Part shown: one piece after another, positions 1 to 7,334 of the stretch
Layout of the letters: every line of letters begins with the position of its first letter
How positions within the stretch are numbered: position 1 is the first letter of the stretch
Assembly (NCBI GenBank): GCA_019090365.1
Contig: JAHRWC010000279.1
Coordinates: forward strand, 1 to 10,339
From: Flavobacteriaceae bacterium
GTDB lineage: Bacteria > Bacteroidota > Bacteroidia > Flavobacteriales > Flavobacteriaceae
Direction of reading: 5' to 3'
DNA: 10,339 nt
The notes under the pieces: model-generated
What the model was told of the DNA's origin: nothing
Seen by the model: only the letters and a program-made list of their open reading frames with translations
The model's database searches: none
Position numbers and translations under genes: made by a program

Positions 1-529
1 CATCTTGCTCTTCTCTAGAGATATTTTTTTCTGTAGCACATTTCTCAGCGCAAACACCCATTGCATTTTTATCATAAGCATCAACTAAACCATCTTTTTG
101 CATTCCGTCCTCCATAGATTTCGGTCCAAATTTATGTCCGTTACGCATATGAACATAATGAGGAATATTACTCATACTCTCCATTCCTCCTGCAACAATA
201 ACATCTGCATCACCAAGTGCAATCGTTTGAGCAGCATTCATTACTGCTTTCATACCTGAAGCACATACTTTATTTACTGTTGTACAAGGTACATCATTAG
301 GTATTCCTGCATGAATGGCAGCTTGTCTAGCAGGTGCTTGTCCAACACCAGCTTGTACTACATTACCCATATACACTTCTTCTACAAGAGTAGGGTCTAA
401 ATTAATTTTTTCTAAAGCTCCTTTAATAGCAGCAGATCCTAATTGGGTTGCTGTTAATGAAGATAAACTTCCCATAAAACTTCCTATTGGAGTTCTTACT
501 GCAGATACAATGACAACTTCTTTACTCAT
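1..529 (-). CDS. Acetyl-CoA acyltransferase (thiolase), N-terminal part, cut by window edge
   Basis: A minus-strand reading frame starts at ATG 529-527 and stays open for 176 codons to the left edge, so the C-terminal half (about 215 residues in a normal ~390-residue thiolase) lies outside. It begins [18 protein letters not shown], the standard thiolase N-terminus. The acylated nucleophile is visible in [11 protein letters not shown], with the cysteine at residue 89, the same number as in Zoogloea PhaA thiolase. [12 protein letters not shown] (residues 114-125) is also a family signature. The enzyme condenses two acetyl-CoA to acetoacetyl-CoA, or runs in reverse on 3-ketoacyl-CoA; it is cytosolic. 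The sequence looks closest to the acetoacetyl-CoA (AtoB/PhaA) type, but chain-length preference cannot be read from this half. The second catalytic cysteine and the GHP histidine motif are off-window. It is divergent from the HD hydrolase gene with 181 bases between starts. Confidence 0.95.
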   Translation of the reverse strand, partial: MSKEVVIVSAVRTPIGSFMGSLSSLTATQLGSAAIKGALEKINLDPTLVEEVYMGNVVQAGVGQAPARQAAIHAGIPNDVPCTTVNKVCASGMKAVMNAAQTIALGDADVIVAGGMESMSNIPHYVHMRNGHKFGPKSMEDGMQKDGLVDAYDKNAMGVCAEKCATEKNISREEQD

Positions 530-583
530 TAGATTTAATTATAATTATTAAATAAATAATGCCTTTTAAATACATTATAAAAT

Positions 584-620
584 CGATTGCGAATTTACGC
601 ATTTAATACTAAACTATCAA
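584..620 (-). promoter_or_regulatory. Candidate promoter for the thiolase gene
   Basis: Read on the minus strand there is TTG (620-618), a 20-base spacer, then TAAATTCG (597-590). This is one mismatch from the Bacteroidota -7 consensus TAnnTTTG, at the usual spacing from a -33 TTG. Transcription would start near 584 and leave a leader of about 55 bases. The region is AT-rich, so a chance match is possible. No comparably good promoter was seen for the divergent HD gene; TATATTCG at 624-631 (plus) is a similar -7 candidate without a -33 partner. Confidence 0.3.
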
Positions 621-710
621 TCTTATATTCGGGATGTATTATTAACAAATTTGAAAGGTCTTGGGATAAATCAATCGGTATGTTTACCTTTACTTTTCGT
701 AAAAACATTT

Positions 711-2756
711 ATGAAGACATACTTTTCTTTTTTCGGTAAAAATCAATCCCTTATTTATAAGGTTTTGTTATTTGTACTGGCCACATTATTAACAATTTAT
801 TTGTTACCAAAAGGAGGTCAGTTTAAGTATAACTTTCAGAAAGGAAAACCTTGGCAATATGAAAATTTGTATGCACCTTTTAGTTTCACAATAAAAAAGG
901 ATAAAGAAACATTAGAGAAGGAAACAGAAGCGATAAAGGAAAAAGCAATTCCTTATTTTGAATATGACACTGAAATTGTAGATAAAGTTAAGTCGAGATT
1001 TTCAGATGTAATGGAAACGGCTTATACAGATAGTCTCTATTCATTTTCAAAGCAAAATGTTGAAAGTGTAGGAAATACAATACTTAATTCAATTTATAAA
1101 AACGGACTAAAGGAAGAAATCCATAGCTTTTCAAAAGATAAGCTTGTTTACCTTAAAAAAGGGAATGAAATAGAAGAAGTAACCTACCAAAGTTTACTTG
1201 AGTTTAAAGATGTAGAGAATAAAATTATTTCTGAAATAAATAAGGAGTCCATGCAAAATATGGAATCTTTTTTCAATGAAATATTTTCTAAAATTATTGT
1301 CCCTAATATTTCTTTAGATTCTGAATCTACTGATAATGAGGTTGAAGCGAAGATAAAAGCGATTAATCCTAATCGTGGTTTAATAGAAAAGGGAGGAAGG
1401 ATTATAGCTAAAGGAGAAGTAGTTGAAGGAGATAAGTTTCAAATATTAAACTCACTTAAAGGAGAATATGAATCGCAAGTTTGGAGTAAATCGAATTACT
1501 ATTGGTTGATTCTAGGATATTCAGTATTAATATCGCTAGTATTTTTAATGTTATTTTTATTTCTGAAAAAGTACAGAGCAGAGATATACGAGAATAATAC
1601 AAAGGTTACTTTTATATTTTTCAACATTATTTTAATGATTTTTATAACAACTATTGTTGTAAAATTTGATGCAAATTTTGTGTACATCGTTCCTTTATGT
1701 ATTCTGCCATTAGTCTTAAAAACCTTCTTTGATGCACGTTTAGGGCTTTTTGTTCATGTGTTAACTATATTACTTTTAGGTTTTACCGTACCCAATAGTT
1801 TTGAGTTTCTATTTCTTCAAATCATTGCAGGGATTGTAACTATTTTGACTATTTCTGAATTATATAAAAGAGCTAATTTATTTATTTCCGTAGGGCAAAT
1901 AACCTTAGTTTATATCATTGGATATTTTGCATTTTTTATTATCCATGAAGGTAATATTGAATTAATAGAATGGAAAAACTTCGCTTATTTTATTTTATGT
2001 GGGTTAGTAACTCTATTTGCTTTTCCATTGGTGTATGCTTATGAAAAACTGTTTGGCTTAGTTTCAGATGTTTCTTTATTAGAGTTAAGTGATACCAATT
2101 CGAAACTCTTAAAAGAGCTTTCTAATGTGGCGCCTGGAACGTTTCATCATTCTTTAAATGTGGCAAATCTTTCTGAAGCTGCTGCAAATGAAATTGGTGC
2201 AAATGCTATGCTAGTTAGGGTAGGAGCTTTATACCATGATATTGGTAAAATGAAAAATCCAACTTATTTTACTGAAAATCAGATGAGTTCAATCAACTCA
2301 CATGATGAGTTAGAGCCTAAAGAAAGCGCTAGAATTATTATAGATCATGTATTAAACGGAATTGAAATTGCACGAAAAAACAAACTTCCAGATCGTTTAA
2401 TTGATTTTATACGAACTCATCATGGAACCAGCCTTGTTTATTATTTCTATAAGAAAGAATTAGATAATAATGGAGTTGCAAATGAAGAAGATTTTAGATA
2501 TCCAGGACCAAAGCCTTTTTCAAAAGAGACAGCTATATTAATGATGGCTGATAGTGTTGAGGCGGCAAGTAAGAGTTTAAAAGAACCTACATCTTCTAAA
2601 ATAGATTCATTTGTAGAAAAGATTATCGATGGACAAATGGAACAAGGACAGTTTTTAAATGCAAATATTACTTTTAAAGAAATTCAGCGTATAAAAAAGG
2701 TACTCAAAAAGAAGTTGAATAATATTTATCACTTACGAATTGAGTACCCTGAATAA
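711..2756 (+). CDS. 7TM-HD family phosphohydrolase, PgpH-like (probable cyclic-di-AMP phosphodiesterase)
   Basis: A 681-residue membrane protein. One N-terminal membrane segment (about residues 14-34) is followed by a large extracytoplasmic region (about 45-255), the 7TMR-HDED type domain. Then come seven hydrophobic segments (about 264-286, 299-317, 322-337, 342-360, 366-382, 391-412, 423-444) and a cytoplasmic HD domain. The metal-binding series of HD phosphohydrolases is complete: FHHS (His479/480), ALYHDIGK (His509-Asp510), SHDE (His531), IDHV (His546), THHGT (His570/571) and MMADSVEAA (Asp614). In Listeria PgpH this architecture hydrolyses cyclic di-AMP to pApA; the same substrate here is inferred. 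I chose ATG 711 because MKTYFSFFGKNQSLIYKVLL leads directly into the first membrane segment, as in relatives; an in-frame TTG at 651 would add 20 residues of no evident role. The gene stands alone on its strand and converges on the HEPN-like gene. Confidence 0.9.
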   Translation: MKTYFSFFGKNQSLIYKVLLFVLATLLTIYLLPKGGQFKYNFQKGKPWQYENLYAPFSFTIKKDKETLEKETEAIKEKAIPYFEYDTEIVDKVKSRFSDVMETAYTDSLYSFSKQNVESVGNTILNSIYKNGLKEEIHSFSKDKLVYLKKGNEIEEVTYQSLLEFKDVENKIISEINKESMQNMESFFNEIFSKIIVPNISLDSESTDNEVEAKIKAINPNRGLIEKGGRIIAKGEVVEGDKFQILNSLKGEYESQVWSKSNYYWLILGYSVLISLVFLMLFLFLKKYRAEIYENNTKVTFIFFNIILMIFITTIVVKFDANFVYIVPLCILPLVLKTFFDARLGLFVHVLTILLLGFTVPNSFEFLFLQIIAGIVTILTISELYKRANLFISVGQITLVYIIGYFAFFIIHEGNIELIEWKNFAYFILCGLVTLFAFPLVYAYEKLFGLVSDVSLLELSDTNSKLLKELSNVAPGTFHHSLNVANLSEAAANEIGANAMLVRVGALYHDIGKMKNPTYFTENQMSSINSHDELEPKESARIIIDHVLNGIEIARKNKLPDRLIDFIRTHHGTSLVYYFYKKELDNNGVANEEDFRYPGPKPFSKETAILMMADSVEAASKSLKEPTSSKIDSFVEKIIDGQMEQGQFLNANITFKEIQRIKKVLKKKLNNIYHLRIEYPE

Positions 2757-2769
2757 TTTTTAAATTATT
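2752..2769. terminator. Palindrome over two convergent stop codons, possible weak bidirectional terminator
   Basis: AATAATTT-TT-AAATTATT is a perfect 8-bp inverted repeat with a 2-base centre. The TAA of the HD hydrolase (2754-2756) lies in the left arm, and the TAA of the HEPN-like gene (2762-2760, minus) spans the centre and right arm. On the plus strand it runs into a T tract (2768-2773). The stem is only A-T pairs, so its stability is low. It is the only candidate for ending either convergent transcript here, but efficiency is uncertain. Confidence 0.35.
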
Positions 2770-3140
2770 TTTTCTCGCCTTAAAAAAGTATCTAATTTAT
2801 CTGCTGCTTCATAGCAATTGTTCACTTTCTCAATTTCCTTTTCATTACAATGGTTAGAGTCAAAAGTATTAGAATCACAGCCAAATTCAGTTAAATCTAT
2901 TTCTTCAAACCTAGAATTAAGTAGTTTACATTGAGCATACAAACTATTGATCGTATCAAATGGTTCTGGATCAATTTCATGTTCCATCAAATAGCCTTTT
3001 AGAAAGTTTTCAATTGCAAATTGCGAATTCTTGCAAACACCATATGATACAATATCTTCTTCAGGTCTATTATATTCGTCATTAGCTTCTTTTAACTTCT
3101 GACTAGCTTGATTATAATATGTATTTGCTGTAATTTTCAT
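2760..3140 (-). CDS. Small HEPN-like helical protein downstream of nifJ
   Basis: A 126-residue, acidic, cysteine-containing and mostly helical protein. Its layout resembles HEPN domains: an N-terminal helix of the YYNQASQKLKEA type, a central helix NSQFAIENFLKGYLMEHEID (residues 38-57) that matches the family's typical Q-A-E-K-LKA-L helix, a mid region INSLYAQC, and a final helix CYEAADKLDTFLRR. The R-x4-6-H motif of ribonuclease-active HEPN toxins is not present, so RNase activity is not predicted. No nucleotidyltransferase (MNT) partner is encoded in the window. It starts 12 bases after the nifJ stop on the same strand, so it is almost certainly co-transcribed with nifJ. A role tied to the oxidoreductase, for example assembly or protection, would be a guess. 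It ends 3 bases from the stop codon of the convergent HD gene. The gene is real by length, position and composition; the family call is less sure. Confidence 0.7.
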   Translation of the reverse strand: MKITANTYYNQASQKLKEANDEYNRPEEDIVSYGVCKNSQFAIENFLKGYLMEHEIDPEPFDTINSLYAQCKLLNSRFEEIDLTEFGCDSNTFDSNHCNEKEIEKVNNCYEAADKLDTFLRREKII

Positions 3141-3152
3141 AATAAATAAGGT

Positions 3153-6100
3153 TTACATGTTTCTAAAAAGTTCTAATCGTTCCCATTTGGTTTCAACTTC
3201 CTCTTGAGCTTGTTTTAATAATTTTGCTCCTAATTCAGCATTTTCTTTTACAACTCTCGTAAATCGAGTTTCATTGTACATAAAGTCACTAAGAGGTTTA
3301 TTAGGTTCTTTAGAATCTAATTTAAATCGTTTCCCTTTTGGTTTTGAAGGGTTAAATCTAAATAGAGGCCAATAACCAGTTTCAACAGCTTTTACTTGTT
3401 GAGACGCACCATCTTTTAAATCGTAACCATGTTCTCCACAATGTGAATAAGCTATAATTATTGAAGGCCCTGGATAAGCTGCAGCTTCTTCAATAGCTTT
3501 TAAAGACTGTAAATCTTTTGCACCCATTGCAATTTGTGCAACATATACATTTTCATAAGAGACAGCTTGAAGTGCTAAACTTTTTTTACTTGTTCTTTTT
3601 CCAGAAACCGAAAATTTTGCACTTGCTGCTAATGGAGTTGCTTTAGAGGTTTGACCTCCAGTATTTGAATATACTTCAGTATCTAACACCATGATATTAA
3701 TATCTTCTCCAGAAGCTAATACATGATCTACACCTCCATAACCAATATCATAAGCCCAACCATCACCACCTAAAATCCAGACAGCTTTTTTACGCAGATA
3801 GCCAGTTAATTGATTTAGTTTAACAGCATCTTCATCATTATCGATTGTTTTTAATGTCTTTTTAAGTTTATCTATATCCTCAAGCTTTTTAGCCTTTTGA
3901 GTTTCTGTTATTTCTGGGTTTCTTAATATAGAATCAACTATTTCACTTCCAACTAAAAACTCTAAAGATTTTAATAGATTAACAGCAATCTCTTGCTTCT
4001 TAGTTAAAGCTAATTTCATTCCTAATCCAAATTCTGCATTGTCTTCAAAAAGTGAGTTAGCCCAAGCTGGACCTCTTCCTGCTGCATTTGTTTTATAAGG
4101 AGTAGTTGGTAAGTTTCCTCCATAAATAGAAGAGCAACCTGTCGCATTGGCAATTAGAATACTATCTCCATATAATTGAGTTAGTAGTTTAATATAAGGC
4201 GTTTCACCACAACCAGAACAAGCACCAGAAAATTCAAATAAAGGTTCTAAAAACTGAGATCCTTTAACATTGGTAATTTGTAATTCAGTTCGATCATAAT
4301 CAGGAAGGTTTACAAAATAATCCCAATTAATATTTTCAACAACATCATGATCCATTTTCTGTCTCATGTTTATTGCTTTGAAATTTTCGATTTCTTTGCT
4401 TTCAGCTGGACAAACCGCCACACATAAATCACATCCTGTACAATCTTCAGGAGAAACTTGTAAAATATAAGATTCGGTGTTTTTATCAAAAGGCCTTCCC
4501 TTAGCTGGAACAGTTTTTAAATTACTCGGTAGTTCATTTAATTCATCATTAGGAACCACTTTCGCTCTAATAGCTGCATGAGGACAAATAGCTACACACT
4601 TATTACATTGTGTACATAAATTTTCGTCATCCCAAATCGGAATTATATCAGCAATTCCACTTTTTTCATATTGAGTGGTTCCAGTAGGGAATGTACCATC
4701 TACAGGAAAAGCACTAACGGGTAATTCATCTCCAAATCCTCCAAGAATTTTTTCAAGTACTTCTTTTACAAATCCGTTTGGAGCATTCGTCATGGCAGAT
4801 TGTAATTGTTTTTCACTTGTACTTTCAGAAGGATAATCTACTTTCTGTAAGTTAGCAAGCGAATTATCTACTGCATTAAAATTCATTTGTACAATTTTAT
4901 CTCCTTTATGAGAATAAGATTTTACAATAGCATCTTTAATTTTTTGAATGGCTTCTTCTTTAGGTAATATCCCAGAAATTGCAAAGAAACAGGTCTGTAA
5001 AACGGTGTTTGTACGTTTTCCTAAATTAGATTCACGAGCTACTTTAGAAGCATCAATGATATAAAAATTTATTTCTTTTGAAATAATTTCATTCTGAATA
5101 GTTTTTGGTAATTGATCCCAAATTTCATCTTTAGTATATGGAGAATTTAAAAGGAAAGTTCCTCCTTTTTTTAAATCTGAAACCATATTATATTTTTCAA
5201 TAAAATTGAATTGATGACTGGCAACAAAATCAGCTTTATCAATTAAATAAGAAGAATAGATATGATCTGGACCAAAACGTAAATGTGAAATAGTTTGTGC
5301 GCCTGCTTTTTTAGAATCATACACAAAATAACCTTGCACATAATTATCGGTTGTTTCTCCAATAATTTTAATAGAATTTTTATTAGCACCTACGGTACCA
5401 TCAGATCCAAGACCATAAAACATGCAATTAAACGTCGTAGGTTTAATTTTAAAGTTATGATCAATAGCCAAACTTGTAAAAGAAACATCGTCGTTTATAC
5501 CTACTGTAAAATGGTTTTTAGGATTTTCTTTTTTTAATTCATTGAAAATTCCTTTTACCATTGAAGGTGTAAATTCTTTGGATGATAATCCGTAGCGTCC
5601 TCCTACAATTTTCGGCATCTTTTTTTTACTTTCTACAAAAGCAGTTAAAACATCTTGGTATAAAGGTTCACCAGTACTTCCAGGTTCTTTAGTTCTATCT
5701 AATACAGCAATTTTTTCTACAGATTTAGGTAATTCTTTTATGAAATGTTTTACTGAAAATGGTCTGTAAAGACATACAAATAAAGCTCCAACTTTAGTTC
5801 CATTTGAGACCATTTCATTAACTGTTTCTCTAACAGCTCCTTCACCAGAACCCATGATGATGATTACTTTTTTTGCTTTTGGGTGGCCTACATAATGAAA
5901 TAAGCTATATCTACGACCAGTATGCTCATAGAATTCATCCATAACTGATTGAACAGCTTCAGGAACTTTGTCATAATATAAATTAGCAGCTTCTCTAGAT
6001 TGGAAGAATACATCTGGGTTTTGAGAAGTTCCTCGAATAACTGGTTGATCAGGATCTAGAGATCTATTTTTATGAGCCATAATTTCATCTTCAGGCATCA

Positions 6101-6689
6101 TTGCTTTTATAGTCTCATCAGAAATCTCATCTATTTTAGAGATCTCATGTGATGTTCTAAATCCGTCAAATATATTTAAAAACGGAACTCTTGTTCTAAG
6201 TGTTGCAACTTGAGAGATTAAAGCAAAATCCATGGCTTCTTGAACCGAACCACCAAATAGCATAGAAAATCCAGTTTGACGGGTTGCCATTACATCTGAA
6301 TGATCACCAAAAATGGATAGAGCATGAGTAGCAACTGTTCTAGCAGCTACATGAATTACGGTAGGTAGTAATTCTCCAGCAATCTTATACATATTAGGAA
6401 TCATAAGTAATAATCCCTGTGATGCTGTAAAAGTAGTAGTTAATGCACCTGCTTGTAAGGATCCATGTACAGCGCCAGCAGCGCCTCCTTCACTTTGCAT
6501 TTCAACAATTCTAGGGATGTTTTTCCAAATATTTTCTTCACCATTTGAACTATAAACATCTACATGTTCTCCCATAGGAGAAGCTGGAGTGATAGGGTAT
6601 ATAGCACAAACTTCATTTGTTTTATGTGCAATTCTTGCAACTGCCTCATTGGCGTCGCAGATTAGTTTTGGGCATACTTTTTTCATCAT
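3153..6689 (-). CDS. nifJ: Pyruvate:ferredoxin (flavodoxin) oxidoreductase, single-chain
   Basis: A full-length 1178-residue homodimer-type PFOR, which converts pyruvate + CoA + oxidised ferredoxin to acetyl-CoA + CO2 + reduced ferredoxin in the cytosol and can run in reverse. Domains in order: domain I with YPITPASPM (31-39); domain II to about 415; the gamma-like domain III with YGLGSDGTVGANKNSIK (425-441); a ferredoxin domain with two [4Fe-4S] motifs (Cys692/695/698/702 and Cys750/753/756/760); and the thiamine-diphosphate domain with GDGWAYDIGYGGVDH (975-989) and NTGGQ (1009-1013). The proximal cluster ligands are Cys824, Cys827, Cys852 and Cys1084, matching Cys812/815/840/1071 of Desulfovibrio africanus PFOR. 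Only 94 residues follow Cys1084, so the extra C-terminal domain VII of that enzyme is absent. Two adjacent ATG codons open the frame; either could be used. The ferredoxin gene lies 136 bases upstream and the HEPN-like gene 12 bases downstream. The name nifJ does not imply nitrogen fixation; no nif gene is seen. Confidence 0.97.
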   Translation of the reverse strand: MMKKVCPKLICDANEAVARIAHKTNEVCAIYPITPASPMGEHVDVYSSNGEENIWKNIPRIVEMQSEGGAAGAVHGSLQAGALTTTFTASQGLLLMIPNMYKIAGELLPTVIHVAARTVATHALSIFGDHSDVMATRQTGFSMLFGGSVQEAMDFALISQVATLRTRVPFLNIFDGFRTSHEISKIDEISDETIKAMMPEDEIMAHKNRSLDPDQPVIRGTSQNPDVFFQSREAANLYYDKVPEAVQSVMDEFYEHTGRRYSLFHYVGHPKAKKVIIIMGSGEGAVRETVNEMVSNGTKVGALFVCLYRPFSVKHFIKELPKSVEKIAVLDRTKEPGSTGEPLYQDVLTAFVESKKKMPKIVGGRYGLSSKEFTPSMVKGIFNELKKENPKNHFTVGINDDVSFTSLAIDHNFKIKPTTFNCMFYGLGSDGTVGANKNSIKIIGETTDNYVQGYFVYDSKKAGAQTISHLRFGPDHIYSSYLIDKADFVASHQFNFIEKYNMVSDLKKGGTFLLNSPYTKDEIWDQLPKTIQNEIISKEINFYIIDASKVARESNLGKRTNTVLQTCFFAISGILPKEEAIQKIKDAIVKSYSHKGDKIVQMNFNAVDNSLANLQKVDYPSESTSEKQLQSAMTNAPNGFVKEVLEKILGGFGDELPVSAFPVDGTFPTGTTQYEKSGIADIIPIWDDENLCTQCNKCVAICPHAAIRAKVVPNDELNELPSNLKTVPAKGRPFDKNTESYILQVSPEDCTGCDLCVAVCPAESKEIENFKAINMRQKMDHDVVENINWDYFVNLPDYDRTELQITNVKGSQFLEPLFEFSGACSGCGETPYIKLLTQLYGDSILIANATGCSSIYGGNLPTTPYKTNAAGRGPAWANSLFEDNAEFGLGMKLALTKKQEIAVNLLKSLEFLVGSEIVDSILRNPEITETQKAKKLEDIDKLKKTLKTIDNDEDAVKLNQLTGYLRKKAVWILGGDGWAYDIGYGGVDHVLASGEDINIMVLDTEVYSNTGGQTSKATPLAASAKFSVSGKRTSKKSLALQAVSYENVYVAQIAMGAKDLQSLKAIEEAAAYPGPSIIIAYSHCGEHGYDLKDGASQQVKAVETGYWPLFRFNPSKPKGKRFKLDSKEPNKPLSDFMYNETRFTRVVKENAELGAKLLKQAQEEVETKWERLELFRNM

Positions 6690-6733
6690 GTATATATTTA
6701 ATCAACAAGAGTTAATTTGTAAATATATATGTT

Positions 6734-6761
6734 CAAATATGCTAAAATTTGTATCTACAAA
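6734..6761 (-). promoter_or_regulatory. Candidate nifJ promoter
   Basis: On the minus strand TTTG (6761-6758) is followed after 16 bases by CATATTTG (6741-6734), one mismatch from TAnnTTTG. The spacer is slightly shorter than the usual 17-23. Transcription would start near 6728, about 40 bases before the nifJ ATG. The -33 element lies inside the palindrome at 6746-6763. This would give nifJ its own promoter in addition to any read-through from the ferredoxin gene. Confidence 0.35.
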
Positions 6762-6763
6762 TT
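6746..6763. promoter_or_regulatory. Perfect palindrome upstream of nifJ, candidate operator
   Basis: AATTTGTA-TC-TACAAATT is a perfect inverted repeat of two 8-bp arms with a 2-bp centre, lying 57-74 bases upstream of the nifJ start. A third copy of the half-site AATTTGTA occurs at 6714-6721, exactly 32 bp (about three helical turns) from the first arm. The palindrome overlaps the candidate -33 element, which would suit a repressor. The shape is that of a site for a dimeric regulator; I cannot assign it to a known regulator family. Confidence 0.45.
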
Positions 6764-6791
6764 ACTGCTGGTAATAGGATTTTTTATGATT

Positions 6792-6824
6792 ATAATTGAC
6801 AATTATTCTATTTATAGAAAATAG
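6792..6824. repeat. Two small inverted repeats just downstream of the ferredoxin gene
   Basis: ATAATTG-A-CAATTAT (6792-6806) is a perfect 7-bp inverted repeat around one base. Two bases away CTATTT-ATAGA-AAATAG (6808-6824) has 6-bp arms. Both lie directly after the ferredoxin stop on the minus strand. No T tract follows in the direction of transcription, so they are poor intrinsic terminators; they could be weak hairpins in a ferredoxin-nifJ transcript or protein-binding sites. Confidence 0.4.
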
Positions 6825-6825
6825 T

Positions 6826-7176
6826 TTATTCGTCATGCAACCAAGCTTTTTTACTTAATAATTGTTCTTCAGATTCTTCATGATTTTCATCAGGAATACA
6901 ACAGTCTACTGGGCAAACAGAAGCACATTGTGGTTCATCATGAAAACCTTTACATTCTGTACATTTATCAGGAACTATAAAATAAAATTCTTCAGAAACA
7001 GGTTCGTTTTCTTCATCAGCATCAACTTCAGTACCTGAAGGTGTTGTAATCATACCTTCTAAAGAAGTTTCTTCAGCAAAAGTCCACTCTTGATCTGGTT
7101 CGTAAATTGCATTGTTAGGGCATTCAGCAACACAAGCATCGCAATTAATACATTCGTCAGTTATGATAATAGCCAT
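6826..7176 (-). CDS. 2[4Fe-4S] ferredoxin, Alvin (Allochromatium) type with acidic insertion
   Basis: A 116-residue low-potential electron carrier. The N-terminal motif ITDECINCDACVAECPNNAI supplies Cys9, Cys12, Cys15 and Cys19. The second motif CTECKGFHDEPQCASVCPVD (72-91) supplies Cys72, Cys75, Cys84 and Cys88. The eight-residue gap before the third cysteine of the second motif and the helical C-terminal tail are hallmarks of the Alvin class. By family rule cluster I uses Cys9/12/15/88 and cluster II Cys72/75/84/19; Cys92 and Cys93 are extra. Between Cys19 and Cys72 there are 52 residues, against about 18 in Allochromatium ferredoxin. The stretch 27-63 has 13 acidic and no basic residues. 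The gene lies between nifJ (same strand, downstream) and korAB (divergent), so it is the likely electron partner of one or both oxidoreductases. That pairing is inferred. Confidence 0.93.
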   Translation of the reverse strand: MAIIITDECINCDACVAECPNNAIYEPDQEWTFAEETSLEGMITTPSGTEVDADEENEPVSEEFYFIVPDKCTECKGFHDEPQCASVCPVDCCIPDENHEESEEQLLSKKAWLHDE

Positions 7177-7220
7177 AATTATATTTTTATGTGTGATTTC
7201 TGTATGTAAAATTATAATTG

Positions 7221-7258
7221 ATTAGTAATATTATAAATGATATTAGTCATATTTATAA
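7221..7258. repeat. Imperfect direct repeat in the ferredoxin/korA divergent promoter region
   Basis: ATTAGTAATATT starts at 7221 and ATTAGTCATATT starts at 7242; 11 of 12 positions match and the period is 21 bp, two helical turns. ATAA follows both copies closely. It lies in the 158-base gap between the divergent ferredoxin and korA genes, so it could be a tandem regulator site. The gap is very AT-rich, which raises the chance of coincidental similarity. Confidence 0.3.
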
Positions 7259-7272
7259 TTAAAATGTGAAAT

Positions 7273-7315
7273 TATATTTGAAAGTTAAATTATCAGTTTT
7301 TTTAATCTATTTTTG
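7273..7315 (+). promoter_or_regulatory. Two candidate -7 elements for korAB
   Basis: TATATTTG (7273-7280) and TATTTTTG (7308-7315) both match the Bacteroidota -7 consensus TAnnTTTG exactly. They would place transcript starts near 7287 and 7322, leaving korA leaders of about 48 or 13 bases. Neither has a clear TTG at the normal -33 distance, so which one is used, if either, cannot be decided from sequence. Confidence 0.35.
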
Positions 7316-7334
7316 ATATACTAAAATATCTTTT

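Noticed and set aside
315..551. Plus-strand reading frame of 78 codons
   Set aside because: It lies antisense to the thiolase, whose minus-strand frame carries clear motifs; the plus-strand product has no recognisable features.
5295..5537. Plus-strand reading frame of 80 codons inside nifJ
   Set aside because: It is a shadow of the well-conserved nifJ frame and has no start context or recognisable domain.
3153..6689. Possible nitrogen-fixation locus because of the name nifJ
   Set aside because: No nif structural or assembly gene is present; the enzyme is a general pyruvate:ferredoxin oxidoreductase and its context is central carbon metabolism.
6589..6774. Plus-strand 61-codon frame across the nifJ start and upstream gap
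   Set aside because: Over half of it is antisense to the nifJ N-terminus and the rest runs through the promoter region; there are no coding signs.
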